Source of the DNA: Flaveria trinervia
Taxonomy: Eukaryota > Streptophyta > Magnoliopsida > Asterales > Asteraceae
Length of the DNA stretch: 64,000 nucleotides
Reading direction: 5' to 3'
NCBI GenBank assembly: GCA_025506515.1
Contig: CM046454.1
Location: 33,096,465 to 33,160,464 of the forward strand
The position numbers and the translations under genes are program-made. The notes beneath the pieces are model-generated. The model did not search any database. It was given only the letters and a program-made list of their open reading frames with translations, and was not told the DNA's origin. Position 1 is the first letter of the stretch. Each line of letters starts with the position of its first letter. This document shows positions 1-11,415 of this stretch, one piece after another.

Positions 1-593
1 AAAATAACTAGTTTATAAAATTGAGTTTCGTTTTGGGGGGAAAACCCCATCTAAAGACCACATTCGGCCGCCCCTTTTGGCTTGTGGGTCTTGATTGGTT
101 TTTACCATACCATTCTCCAAGAACAAAAACACACACTCAATCCTTTTCTCTCTCTCTCATATGCAAGAACCCAAACATTGAAGATACAATCTTTCTCTCT
201 TGAAGTAACTCACGGCTGGAAGCTTGTTCCAACAGCTTCTTCTTGGGTTTTGGTGTCCAAATACTAGCAACAAAGGTGCTTGCTTGATGCTTGTGGGTCT
301 TAATGCTTGAGGACACCTTTCCTTGGTGTTTTGGTCATTCAAGAAGGTCATTTTCTCCATCAAAATTCGTTTTTCTACAGCTCTACAAAGGTAGTTTGTA
401 TCTTTTGTTTTTGTTGTTTATTCATCATCATAGCTAGTTTATACACATATAAATGATGCTTATGTTCTTGGTTTGTTGTTGATATGATATTAGCCTTGAT
501 TTTCAGATTATAATGATGATATTAAGGTTTTATTCCACTGCGTTTTCTAGTTTAAAAGGTTAAACTATTTTGTTTGGTCGAACAAACCCAACA
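1..593 (+). mobile_element. X: 3' end of an unidentified LTR
   Basis: No coding region is seen. The stretch looks like the promoter-to-end part of an LTR. A TATA-like TTTATAAAA lies near 12-20, a pyrimidine-rich leader follows at 140-200, and ATTCCACTGCG occurs near 533. The stretch ends in CCCAACA at 593. From 594 onward the sequence matches G1's LTR at about its 76th base, so X appears to have inserted there, with its left part and the start of G1 outside the window. It could be a solo LTR or the 3' LTR of a full element. The two small ORFs here are not convincing genes. Confidence 0.4.
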
Positions 594-902
594 TGATATG
601 GGTTTTAGACCGAGTAGACTTCCGGGTTATGTGTTTGGCGAGTTTAGGTCCCGGGAATGCCGGGTATATATAAACAGATCAGCTTGAACAGCTCTCATTC
701 GCAACTCAACACTCTAGTTCTAGAAAGAGAGTAGAGAGAGAAAGTATAGAGAATTGAAGATTCAAGGCTCGGTTGATCTTGGGACTGAAGATTAGTGTTC
801 GTGGGTATCCAAACAACAAAAAACACCAAGAATATAGCTAAGAAACATCATTTCATCATTGCTTTTGATGTAAACCCGGATTCTAGGGTTTGGGTTTTTA
901 AA
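594..902 (+). repeat. G1 5' LTR, upstream segment
   Basis: This segment matches the 3' LTR from about 43709 to 44013. It carries the promoter: TATATATAAAC near 664-674, followed by a purine-rich GAGAG leader. C1 interrupts it at 903 after the target sequence TTAAA (898-902), and the LTR resumes after 9132. About 75 bases at the start of the LTR are absent here because X precedes it. Confidence 0.85.
898..902. repeat. Target-site duplication of C1 (left copy)
   Basis: TTAAA lies directly before the C1 LTR start TGTTAGACC and is repeated directly after the C1 LTR end at 9128-9132. A perfect 5-bp duplication is what copia integrase produces. Confidence 0.9.
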
Positions 903-1731
903 TGTTAGACCAAAAGAACCAATGAGCCGGATCAGAAAAACCTTTATGTCCCACAGACGTCACAACAACTACTGAAGACCACAACAGCTGAAGACAACAG
1001 CTGATTACAAAGTCTGAACACAAGTGCTGAAGACAAAGTCTGAAGACAAGTGCTGAACACAAAGTCTGAAGACAAGTGTTAAAGACAAAGTCTGAAGACA
1101 AGTGCTGAAGACAAAGTCTGAAGACAAGTGCTGAAGACAAAGTCTGAAGACAAGTGCTGAAGAAAAAGTCTGAAGACACAAGTGCTGAAGACAAAGTCTG
1201 AAGACATAAGTGCTGAAGACCAAAGTATCAGACGTTGTCACAACAGCTGAAGAGGTCTTCTTCACTAGTTGTGACGGTTTACCTTTGAGTAGTTCTATGT
1301 TTTTCAGTAGTTTTGTAAAACGACTGAAGAGCTTGTTCTTCAGTCGTTGTAGTTTCAGTAGTTTCTTATCAGTAGTTTCATATTTTGTACTTAACACTCT
1401 GATATGTTCTCAGTAGTTGTGAACATTTCAGTAGTTTGTTAAGAGTTAGTTATTTTTGTAATAGATCTGCCAGTTGTCACTTTCCCGTGATAACAGCAGC
1501 GATTGCACTCTATATAAGGAGTGTCAACCTATTGTAATAAGTAGAATGATTTGATCAGAAATATTGATATCATAGAAACATTCCTTGTTACAGAAATATA
1601 TTCTCTCGTTATAACCGTATTTGTTCTTAATGCATAGAGTATCAAATTCTTGCTACAATTCGTCTAATTCTTGTTCTTATTCCACTGCGTTACGCTCTAA
1701 TACATCAAACTTGTGATCACTGATCCTGACA
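903..1731 (+). repeat. C1 5' LTR
   Basis: It starts TGTTAGACC and ends CCTGACA, next to the primer-binding site. It carries a 26-bp minisatellite, then several CAGTAGTT motifs and an inverted pair CGACTGAAGA / TCTTCAGTCG around 1320-1345, and TATATAAG at 1511-1518. It is nearly identical by eye to the 3' copy at 8324-9127, which is about one repeat unit shorter. Confidence 0.95.
1010..1222 (+). repeat. 26-bp minisatellite in C1 5' LTR
   Basis: Tandem copies of a 26-bp unit contain CTGAAGACAAAGTCTGAAG, with point variants and a few 2-bp insertions near the end. The open frames across it on the minus strand are by-products of the repeat. The same array, about one unit shorter, is in the 3' LTR at 8430-8612. 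Confidence 0.9.
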
Positions 1732-1733
1732 AA

Positions 1734-1745
1734 TGGTATCAGAGC
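1734..1745 (+). other. C1 primer-binding site
   Basis: TGGTATCAGAGC lies two bases after the LTR end and matches the 3' end of plant initiator methionine tRNA, the usual primer for minus-strand DNA in plant copia elements. Confidence 0.9.
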
Positions 1746-1965
1746 AGGTTAATCATTGATCGATCTAATAATTGATCATTGAAACTGCTATTCAAGATCC
1801 AAGTTTGATTGAATTAGCATTTTTTTTTGCAAGAAACGGTTATAGAGATTGAATTTTCTGTGTTTCTGGTCATTCATCCTCAGATTTTCTCTTGTTTTCA
1901 TTGAGTCTGTTGTGGTCTATGTAAAAACGTTTAAAAGCTTGAATTAAATTGTATTTGGACTAAAA

Positions 1966-4820
1966 ATGACTACTCCTTCCAATGATCCTCACAATATTGG
2001 TTCCTCAACCAAGCCTCCAATGCTGGTTAGGAATGAGTATAACATATGGCAACGACGAATGCCCCATCACCTGTCTGTTAACAGCGCAGGTTGTTGGACA
2101 TCAGTGGTACATGGTCCACACAAGCCTATGGTGAATAACCCGGAAACCAATCAAATGGTTCCGAAGAGGAAGGAGCAATACTCAGATGAGGATAAGAAAT
2201 TGTTTGAGATTGATGCAAAAGCCCATGGAATTCTGGCCATGGCACTGCCCAATGAAATCTATTCTGGGCTAATGCATCATGAAACGGCCCATGACCTCTG
2301 GAATGCCTTGAAAGAACAATTTGGAGGAACAGATGAGGTCTTGGCAAATAATAGAGAAATCCTTGCCCAGCAATACGAGACATTCTCTCATAGAAAGGGT
2401 GAGACACTGACTCAACAGTTTGAGCGGTTCTCTTGTTTGATCTCTGAATTAGAAATGGTCAAACTTCAGTACACCAATGTCCAGATGAATAACAGATTTC
2501 TCAGATCACTGCCTGAGAGATGGGACACATATACTATTGTCCTACGCTCTAGTGCAAATTTGGACAAACTATCTCTCACCCAACTCCATGGGAATTGCTC
2601 ACATTTGAGAGAGAGAGATAGAACAAAAACGAAAACTGTCTTCATCTGGAAAGCTTGATACCAGGCAACGAAGACTTTGTACCAGGCAACACTGCCTTGG
2701 TTGGTCATGAGTTAGAATATGCTTCATCTGAATGCCAGTATGATGAGCATATTGATTTCTCCTCAAACACTTCTGATTCTGCGTTTGTGAGTGTTGATAG
2801 TTAGTTTACTGGGTGCAATAATGACAATCTATGCTTCAGCATGGATGATCTCAAGGGGATTGCTGATGATGACTTAGAAGAGATGGATATTTTGAGCCAA
2901 ATGGCCTTGATAAATATCAGATCTCAGAAGTTCTACAAAAGAACTGGAAGAAAGTTCCCAGGACTCTCTGGCAAAACCAAAGTTGGTTTTGACAAGAGTA
3001 AGTTGAAGTGTCATAAATGGCACAGGCTTGGACACTTTGCTAGAGAATGCAGATCATCTGGATCTAATTCCTCTGCACCTTTTGTGACTTTTCCTGGCAA
3101 TAGTCAACAACACAGAGGGCAACATCCTGTCAATTCTAGTCATCATTCTCAACCACAATCTCCTGCATATTTTGTTCCTCAGGGTCAAATGCCATATCCT
3201 TACCCTTGCTATTACATGCCACAGTCAAATCAAGTTCAAGTTCCTATAGTACCACAACCTCATGCACTACCAGAACCTCAACCATCTCAATCTCATCAAC
3301 CTCCTCAACCTCAACAACACAGCTTCTTCACCCCTGGAGTTGTTGACTGGAGCAGTTTACCGGAGGACATGTCTCGTCATGAACAACTGTTCACAGGTGC
3401 TGGTCAACATAGTGGTGACAGTCCTTTTGGGAATCTGGCTCTCATGGCCCTGGAGTCTACTGAGGGTTCCTGCTCAAATGCATCATCTTCACAGGTAACT
3501 CAGGTATCTTCAGAGGCTAAAGCCAAGTTATGTTCTGAATCATGCATTGCTGCCTTTGTCTCCATTAGAGAGACAAATGTAGCATTAATAAATCAAAAAC
3601 TTGAGTTTGAGAAAACCATTTCCAAAAGAAAAGCTGAGTTTGAGTCTGCTCTTAATAGTAAAAATGACGAGATTTATAAGCTTAAATGCCAATTAAATGA
3701 TGAAAAGGCCAAGCTAGAGGTTATTCTGGAAGACCAGAGAAGTCTCAAAGAAACCCTTGCAGTCACCCAGGTAGAGTGTGATCGATGGGTACAATCATGC
3801 AAAGGTTTTGAAATGCTTCTTAGTAAGCAATCTGCTTCCAATGTGAAGTTTGGTATTGGTTATAATCACACTGCTCCTCCTACAGATTTTGCTTCAAGAG
3901 CAGAAGTGAAATCTGATGGAGAAAGCAATAACCAATCCACCTCATTATGTGATTCACTTTTTGATAGAGCATCATCAAAAGTTGAAGTCAGCACTAAGCC
4001 CTCTCAGAACCCATCAGCTGATGATGGTTCCACTGCTGACACTCACATGATCAAAGAGATGATCAACTCACAAGCTATTTCTGGAAGTCCTGAAAGGACT
4101 GGAGAGCAAGATTTAACACCTGAAGTTCAAACTCCAACTACTGTCAGCACTGAAGAGAAGAAAACTGTCAGTAGAAAGAGTTTGAAGACTACTAAAGAGG
4201 AAGTCAAGAAAGCAAATAATGCTTCCAAAGTACTGAAAAGCAAGTCTTCTGTAGTTTCATTCTCTTTAGTTGATTATCAACATAAGATGAAGAAGAAACC
4301 ATGTGAAGTATGTGGTTTGTTCAATCATCTTACAGATGATTGTTGGTACAAAAGGGGATCCAAACTCAAACATAAAGAGGAAAGTAAAGAGAAAATGGTT
4401 AAAATGAAAACTGAGTTTGAAGCCACATTTGTACCAGCAACATCAAATCCTGTAACCCTTAAGTCCAAAAACAAATCCAAAAAGGAAGGGGTTAAACAGG
4501 TAACAGCTGAGATTGCTCAAAAGAAGAAGGTGCAACATAGGAACTTATCAAACTCCAATGCCAATGTGTCTGAAGAGCTGAAAGCCTTATCACAAAATCA
4601 GACACAGCTGGTTATGATGGTTCAACATCTATTGGGAAGAGTTAACCAATTAGATGTTCCTATGTTGAAACCACAGAAAAGGAGGTCCAAGCCAAAGGAT
4701 TCCTTTTCTTCACCAGTTTCTTCCTCTCAGGCTATGGTTTCCAACAAACATGTTAGTTTACCATCTGTTGATTAGAACAGGCCCAAGACCAAAAAGGTTT
4801 GGGTCTCAAAATCTAACTAA
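1966..4820 (+). pseudogene. gag: C1 gag (broken)
   Basis: Gag forms the virus-like particle and binds the RNA. The start is the ATG at 1966 (MTTPSNDPHN), which aligns with C3's gag. The N-terminal UBN2/gag-like domain (ending in a LPERWDTY motif) reads to 2658. A frameshift near 2600-2612 and a stop at 2802 follow, then a long frame 2841-4775. That frame holds a first zinc knuckle whose second Cys is Trp (CHKWHRLGHFAREC), a P/Q-rich stretch, a coiled coil near codons 240-320, a second CX2CX4HX4C finger (CEVCGLFNHLTDDC) and a basic tail. A stop at 4773 precedes the usual gag end WVSKSN with TAA at 4818. Clearly non-functional. Confidence 0.85.
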
Positions 4821-4839
4821 TTTGTTGTATTTTGTAGGG
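4812..4839 (+). promoter_or_regulatory. Acceptor-like module at C1 gag-pol boundary
   Basis: CTAAC overlaps the gag stop (TAA 4818-4820). A T-rich tract follows, then TTTTGTAG ending at 4837. The pol frame opens at GGT 4838. The distance from the first base of the stop to the end of the AG is 20 nt. It looks like a branch point, pyrimidine tract and 3' splice site. The equivalent modules are in C2, C3, C4 and C5. Confidence 0.55.
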
Positions 4840-6979
4840 TTCTTCAACATACCTCAGAGGCATCTGGTATGTAGACAGTGGAGGATCCATGCATATGACA
4901 GGAAACAGATCACTTCTTAATGACTACTCTGAAGGAAGGAAGGGGTTTGTGTCATTTGGCAATGATGCAAAGGGTTACATCATCGGCAAAGGCTTTGTTT
5001 CCAATGGGGAAATAAAATGTTTGATGATGTTAACCATGTGGAAAATCTCAAGTACAACCTCTTGAGTGTCGGTCAAATGTGTGACAAAGGCCATGTTGCT
5101 CTTTTCACCAGTCAGAACTGTCAGATTCTGTCATCCAAAGTTCTAAGTTTGATTGATAAGGTGTTGGATGAACACACTCTCCTAAAGGCCAACAGGACAG
5201 GAAGAGTGTATGCCTTAGATCTTTCCAAGAAAATAGATCTCAAAGGCCATCCTGCCTATTTTCCAAGGCTTCCCCTCAAGAATCTATTCTATGGCATAGA
5301 AGGCTGGGTCATGTTAATCTCAAAAACATAAATCAGCTGATAAACCATGGTTTAGTAAGGGGACTGCCTATGAAGGAGTTCAAGTGTGAAGATAACTGCA
5401 CTGCTTGTTTAAAAGGAAAACAGCACAAAGCTTCATTTCCCTCCATAGAAGAACCTAAGTCCACCGCCTGCTTACAGCTTCTTCACACGGATCTCTTTGG
5501 TCCTGTGAGAGTGATGAGTATGGCTAAGAAGAAATACTGTCTAGTAATTGTGGATGATTACTCCAGATTTGTATGGACTTTCTTCTTGCATTCAAAGGAT
5601 GAGGCTGCGCAGTCCATTATGAACTTTGTGTTACACGTTGAGAAGCAGTATTCCCTACCAGTTAAGTGTGTGAGGAGTGACAATGGTACTGAATTCAGAA
5701 ACCACACACTTGATGAGTTTTACTTATCAAAGGGAATCAAGAGGCAGTATAGCATCCGAAGAACTCCTGAGCAAAATGGAGTAGTGGAGAGAAAGAACAT
5801 GACCCTTATTGAAGCTACAAGGTCCATGTTGGCTGATTCTGGACCGCCAATGACTTTTTGGGCTGAAGCTGTCAATATTGCTTGCTATGTACAGAATAGA
5901 GTTCTAGTAAATCAGAGGTTGATGAAGATTCCATATGAAGTTCTTCATCATTTGGCCCCTCTAATTTCATTCTTCAGAGCATTTGGGTGTCCTTGTTTCA
6001 TTCTCAACACACGGGATCAACTACAAAAATTTGATCCTAAGGTGGATGCAGGATACTTTGTTGGTTATTCATCAACTTGCAAAGCATACAGAGTCTTCAA
6101 CTGTAGAAAAAAGATGGTTGACGAGACTCTACATGTTAAGTTTAATGAATCTCCAAAGGACAAGATTCCACAAAGCCCTGTGGAGATATTTGATTTGGAC
6201 ATACTGCAATATGTTCCTTATCAAACTCCTGCTGTTGCTCCTGTCAACAGTTCACCACCTGGTGGTTCTGCTGGTGCTGCTGATGATGATGATAGCAGTA
6301 CTCACCTCTTCAGGTTTAGTGATCAACTACCTCATTCAACTAGACCTGATGGTCCTGTAGCTCCAGTAGCACCATCCACAACAAATGCTGATGAGATTTC
6401 TTCAAATTCAACTTCCTTTGAATTACCATCCACTGATTGGTTTCAAGGAAATGATTCACCATCACCATCTGTTGCTGCAGAGCCTGCTACAAACATTTGC
6501 ACAGATCTCATTGTGTATCAAGATCTGAAGAATCACCCTATGTCTCAAATCACTGGTGATATCACTGCTGGCGTATCAACAAGAAGTCAATTGTCAAATT
6601 TCTGCTTCTATGCTCTCTTCATCAGTCAGCAAGAGCCAAAGAATTATCACATTGCTTTAAAGGATAATGGATGGGTTGATGCCATGCAGCTTGAGCTTCT
6701 TCAGTTCAAGAAACAGCAAGTGTGGGAACTGGTTCCTCTACCTCGAGGTAAGTGTGCAATAGGCACTAAATGGGTGTTTAGGAATAAAACTGATGAAAAT
6801 GGGCTTATTGTTAAGAACAAGGCCAGACTGGTTGTTCAAGGGTTTGCACAAGAAGAAGGTATTGATTATGATGAAACCTTTGCCCCTGTAGCCAGACTGG
6901 AAGCAATTTGATTGTTTTTAGCTTATGCTGCTTATCAAAACCTTAAAGTTTTTCAAATGGATGTCAAAAGTGCATTTTT
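4838..6979 (+). pseudogene. pol: C1 pol: protease, integrase and start of RT (truncated)
   Basis: The protease has the YVDSGGS active-site motif near 4868. A frameshift near 5013 leads into 5017-5331, with the pre-integrase region, and another lies near 5250-5285. The frame 5370-6911 covers the end of the integrase zinc domain (CTACLKGKQ), the catalytic core with Asp at HTDLFGP, Asp at RSDNGTEF and Glu in NGVVERKN, the C-terminal region, and the RT start (WVFRNKTDENG, KARLVVQGFAQEEGIDYDETFAP). A stop at 6909 (LEAI*) looks like CGA to TGA. Sequence homologous to RT ends at MDVKSAFL (6979), after which ORF3 sequence begins. Confidence 0.88.
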
Positions 6980-8105
6980 GATCAAGTGGGTGAAAGTCAC
7001 AAAGACTTTCATGTCACATATAAGAAGAGGAAGGGTGAAGGAAAAGAGAAAGAACTCCAACTCGATGAGATGATCAAAATGGCAGATGCTAGACATAGTA
7101 AATCAATGGATGTCATTATTGATCAACTGTATAGACAAGGGTTCGATACTGCACAGCTTGACTTAGAGATCAGGAGACTTGAAGTTGAAGAAATTAACTC
7201 AAGATGGGCAGGTTATGATGCATTAGAAAGAGAGAGACTAGAGATCATGATCAGATTCCCTCTCCAAAACAACCACAACCACAACCCACAAAACCAACTC
7301 CTTACCCTCTAAACCAACAGCCGATGATTCACCCAAGAAGAAGAAGAGAAGGGTGTTGAGGCTAGAAGAAGAAGAAGAAGAGGATGATGTGGAAGAAGAT
7401 AGGCTGTCCTAACATTGCCTAAAGCCAAACCCATGCCCATCACTCCCACCTCACAGATGGAAACTGTGAGAGTAAAGATTGAAGAAGAGCAGCAGCAGCA
7501 AAGGCTTCATGACGATGAGATGTTGAAAAGCATCGACAAAACTTATGCTGCTTCTTCATCAATAATTAGTATGAAGAAAGAAGCTCTGAGGTTGTACACC
7601 CTTACCAACACATTTCAATATCAGAAGGAAAAGGTGAGAGTATGGCCTGATCCTAGGGTGGCTCACAGGATTGTAAAGAAAGACATTCCTTCGAGATACA
7701 AGGGCCAAGTAAAAAAGGATCGTAGATGAAGAAATCACAGTGGTCCTTGTAGTATCACCCTGGGAGATTGTAGAAGATTTCAAGAAGGCCTATGAGACTA
7801 AACAGCCACCCCAAAAGATGTTAGAGAACAGAGTTATTAAAAAGGGGTTAGTCTACAAGAGGCTTGAGAACTTCAAACAAAATGAGCTCAGTCTGTTACT
7901 TGAAGGGACTCATCCTGATGAGTTTGCATACAGACAGATTACAACAATTGAGCTCAAAAATGGCAAACAGGCCAAGTACATCTCAGAGCTGTATGGGCGT
8001 GAAGGATTGTTTGATGGTGAAGCTGAGAACCTAACCATGGAAGAACAAATTATGTTTCTCAGAGCATACACCAGAGAATCCTACAGGCTTATACATGGGA
8101 AGTGA
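6980..8105 (+). pseudogene. C1 ORF3 remnant (N-terminal part deleted)
   Basis: This is the accessory ORF downstream of pol, joined directly to the RT fragment. The frame 6986-7312 (a basic KKRKGEGKEKE stretch, then FDTAQLDLEIRRLEVEEI) matches C3 ORF3 around 17100-16870. A second deletion near 7257 removes about 80 codons. A basic then acidic segment (KKKKRR then E-rich) spans 7332-7400. The frames 7415-7729 and 7740-8105 are the C-terminal region, ending HGK with TGA at 8103. The N-terminal domain seen in C2, C3, C5 and C6 is absent. The function is unknown; the basic cluster would fit a nuclear protein. Confidence 0.75.
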
Positions 8106-8309
8106 GTCTCATGGATGGGGGCACAGCTCAGTGTCCAATTCCCTAATACAGAGCTCCCATCCATACATTGCCAACCAAATCATCAGAGACTCATTCCCAG
8201 GCCAGTGCTTATATGGGTCATCTTCTCAACTCATCAAGAAGGAAAAAGACCAACCATTCTGCCAACAATAAGTGGGACCTCAATAAAGTTAAAGGTTTTG
8301 GATGTATTG

Positions 8310-8323
8310 GTTCAGGGGGAGTT
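8310..8323 (+). other. C1 polypurine tract
   Basis: GTTCAGGGGGAG directly precedes the 3' LTR and serves as the plus-strand primer. The equivalent tract in C3 is the minus-strand complement at 15547-15562. Confidence 0.8.
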
Positions 8324-9127
8324 TCTTGGACCAAAAGAACCAATGAGCCGGATCAGAAAAACCTTTAAGTCCCACAGACGTCACAACAACTACTGAAGAC
8401 CACAACAGCTGAAGACAACAGCTGATTATAAAGTCTGAACACAAGTGCTGAAGACAAAGTCTGAAGACAAGTGCTGAAGACAAAGTCTGAAGACAAGTGC
8501 TGAAGACAAAGTCTAAAGACAAGTGCTGAAGACAAAGTCTGAAGACAAGTGCTGAAGACAAAGTCTGAAGACACAAGTGCTGAAGACAAAGTCTGAAGAC
8601 ACAAGTGCTGAAGACCAAAGTATCAGACGTTGTCACAACAGCTGAAGAGGTCTTCTTCAGTAGTTGTGACGGTTTACCTTTCAGTAGTTCTATGTTTTTC
8701 AGTAGTTTTGTAAAACGACTGAAGAGCTTGTTCTTCAGTCATTGTAGTTTCAGTAGTTTCTTATCAGTAGTTTGATATTTTGTACTTAACACTCTGATAT
8801 GTTCTCAGTAGTTGTGAACATTTCAGTAGTTTGTTAAGAGTTAGTTATTTTTGTAATAGATCTGCCAGTTGTCACTTTCCCGTGATAACAGCAGCGATTG
8901 CACTCTATATAAGGAGTGTCAACCTGTTGTAATAAGTAGAATTATTTGATCAGAAATATTTGATATCATAGAAACATTCCTTGTTATAGAAATATATTCT
9001 CTCGTTATAACCGTATTTGTTCTTAATGCATACGAGTATCAAATTTTTGCTACAATTTGTCTAATTCTTGTTCTTATTCCGCTGCGTTACGCTCTAATAC
9101 ATCAACTTGTGATCACTGATCCTCACA
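8324..9127 (+). repeat. C1 3' LTR
   Basis: It starts TCTTGGACC (the terminal TG is mutated to TC) and ends CCTCACA. It includes the 26-bp minisatellite at 8430-8612 and the TATATAAG promoter box near 8906. TTAAA follows at 9128-9132, completing the target duplication. Confidence 0.95.
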
Positions 9128-9132
9128 TTAAA

Positions 9133-11063
9133 AGTGTCAAAGATTCACCCAAAACTCATGTTTTGTGTAAGAAAACATGTATGAAGATTAGATAAACCTT
9201 ATTGGTTGATAAACCAAGGTTTTGGGTGTAAAAGATTGAAGTTTTGGGTCAAAAATGGGTTGTTCATAATTTTCAGCCCATTCTGCGAAACTAGGCATTT
9301 ATCCAGCGAAACTAGGTACTCGTCCAGCGAAACTATGGATCTTCCTGCGAAACTATAGTTTCGCAGGTAGTTTCGCAGACATAGTTATGCAACGAAAGTT
9401 AGGAGAAACTGGCAGCGAAACTGGCAGCGAAGATGGCAGCGAAACTGGCAGCGAAGATGCCAACGAAACTGCCAGCGAAGATGCCAGCGAAACTAGCAGC
9501 GAAACTACTGGCGAAACTAGCAGCTAAACTGCTGGTTTGGTAGTGAAATTAGCAGCGAAATTAGGCATAAATTAACTCCTTTGAGTGTTAACTTATCTGC
9601 AGGCTGTGCAGTGCAACCCTTGCTTTGTAAGCTTGATTGAGAAGCTACTTATTGAGTACAGGTGAGTTCTAGATCCCCTATCTTAAAGGTTTTAAACTAG
9701 TTTGGGGCTGGAAATGCATACTAAATATACGATTTAAATGACCAAGATTTTAAGAGGTTTTAAGAGAAAGATCATTTATTCTATGACAAAATGTGCTATA
9801 TAAAAGTGTGAAAATAAAAAATTCCGCGCTGACCTGGCAGCACAGCCCCAGCCAGGGGTGTTGCCCCTTGGACCCCACTAGCGGTTGCTGCCCCTAGGAC
9901 CCCGCTATCAAGGGTTGCCACCCCCGAAACCCCGTTGTCTCCCGGTGGATCAGTTAAGTTTTATGAAGATTTATGCTTGATATGCATATTTTTAAGTATG
10001 TGAATGTACGATGCACGGTGTTTAAGATGATGTATGATTGATGCTATGTATGATGATGTTGATGTATGTTGATTATGTATGCTATATATGTTATGTATGA
10101 TATGTTTTATTATATTCCTTATTACATATGATGATCTGACTTTACGTGGTGTGATATGGATAATGAACGTAAAATATTATCTTAACAAAGTAAAATATTT
10201 AAGATAATGAAAGTGGAACACACTGAAGGAACGAATGAAAAGCCTTGCAAGCAAATGAAAGGATGTTCATAACTCAATGAGAGTTGTTAGCTCAACTTTG
10301 TGTGTCTATAGCGTGTGATTTTGGCTAACTTATAAGGGTTCATACACATAGTAAGAGTTAAGTCTTGGTGACTGCTCCAATACGTGGGATTTCCTAATTA
10401 CTGTGTGTTATACAGCGTGTGATCTTGGCTAACCCATAAGAGTTCACACACACAGGGGGAGTTTGTCCTAGTGACCACTCCATACATGCGATATGGGGTC
10501 CTTGTCGCTTAACCCTAGATTAATTGCTTGGTGCTCTAGAGAGGGGTTAAGCACATGACAGGACCTAGATAGAAGTGAAAGATAATAATGTACGAAAAGT
10601 GCGATAAGTACGAAATGTCCGAAACTTGTGAAATGTACGAAACGAATGATGATGAAGATAATAATATTTACCTTGATGTATGTATGATGGTGATCACGTG
10701 CGATAGAAATGAAATGTTTTAATGAATGGAAGGTAATGCAGTGTTTTCACAAAACTTGAACTCACTCAGAACGCTGACTTTTTATGCATTTTCCAGTTGG
10801 CAGGTGAGCATTGCTGAGGATGGTGCGGTACAGCTACTTGGTATTTTTGGATGGCATTCTTTTGTATAATTTTTTGCATTGTAATACGAACGAACTATAT
10901 TTTGTAATGAACGATGTATTATTTTGCAAAAGTGTTTATTTAAGGAAATGAAATGTTTGTTTAAAGCTTTTCCGCTGCACGATTTTAGTAATAGTTGATG
11001 TTATTATATGTTTTATGTGCGATTATTGACCAATTGTGAATGTCCCGGGAATGGGGCCTAATA
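9133..11063 (+). repeat. G1 5' LTR, downstream segment
   Basis: This continues G1's LTR after C1 and matches 44014-45893. It holds a GCGAAACT motif array, a GC-rich block of CCCC/GGGG words around 9826-9945, and long AT-rich stretches with TGTATGATG repeats around 10020-10110. It ends about GGCCTAATA, just before the primer-binding site. No coding region was found. Confidence 0.85.
9293..9565 (+). repeat. GCGAAACT motif array in G1 5' LTR
   Basis: There are roughly twenty degenerate copies of (C)AGCGAAACT spaced about 12-20 bp apart. It includes a perfect 24-bp palindrome at 9344-9367 (arms CCTGCGAAACTA and its complement). The 3' LTR has the same array at 44166-44412 with a degraded palindrome. 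Short arrays of this sort in LTRs may be regulatory; no function can be shown here. Confidence 0.85.
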
Positions 11064-11066
11064 AGT

Positions 11067-11079
11067 TGGTATCAGAGCC
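11067..11079 (+). other. G1 primer-binding site
   Basis: TGGTATCAGAGCC lies three bases after the LTR end and is complementary to initiator Met-tRNA, as in most plant chromoviruses. Confidence 0.88.
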
Positions 11080-11415
11080 AATGTTTAAGTGAAACGGGTA
11101 AATTTTCAGAAGAAACCTAAACTTAAACTGAAAGTGGGATGGAAAGGGAAGGGATGCCTGTTCGAGTAGCTGCATGCCATCAAGTGTTTTCTTAATGTTA
11201 ACCGGTATTACGTGCACATGTTATGTGGTTTATGTGTTGTTAGTAGATTTAGATACTAATATAGTCAGGATAGGAAATGCTTGGGGTATGCAGAGTAAAG
11301 TAAGTGGCTAATCACAACTGGCCACTGTAATTATGGACTTACTATACTTGACATAAACTAAGCTATTACATTGAATGACTGTGTTGGTGTTTGAATCTGA
11401 TAACGTGCTTAGAGG

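Larger units (their letters stand above)
903..9127 (+). mobile_element. C1: SIRE-like Ty1/copia element, internally deleted
   Basis: C1 is a complete insertion of 8225 bp, with LTRs of 829 and 804 bp and the duplication TTAAA on both sides. It belongs to the same lineage as C3, with similar LTR motifs, gag and ORF3. It is shorter because most of RT, all of RNase H and the start of ORF3 are missing: pol is joined to mid-ORF3 near 6980. A second smaller deletion in ORF3 lies near 7257. Gag and pol also carry frameshifts and stops, so any mobilisation would have needed proteins from another copy. Confidence 0.95.

Noticed and set aside
21..363. Short ORFs at the left edge
   Set aside because: They overlap on both strands in an LTR-like leader and have no recognisable domain.
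898..1397. Minus-strand open frames rich in SSALVFRLCLQHL repeats
   Set aside because: They translate the 26-bp LTR minisatellite; the same artefact occurs at 8289-8636. No real gene.
1734..1745. tRNA gene fragment
   Set aside because: TGGTATCAGAGC is the primer-binding site; no cloverleaf surrounds it here or at the other primer sites.
6986..7312. Functional pol-ORF3 fusion protein in C1
   Set aside because: There is a stop at 6909 before the junction and a second deletion after it; the join reflects a deletion.
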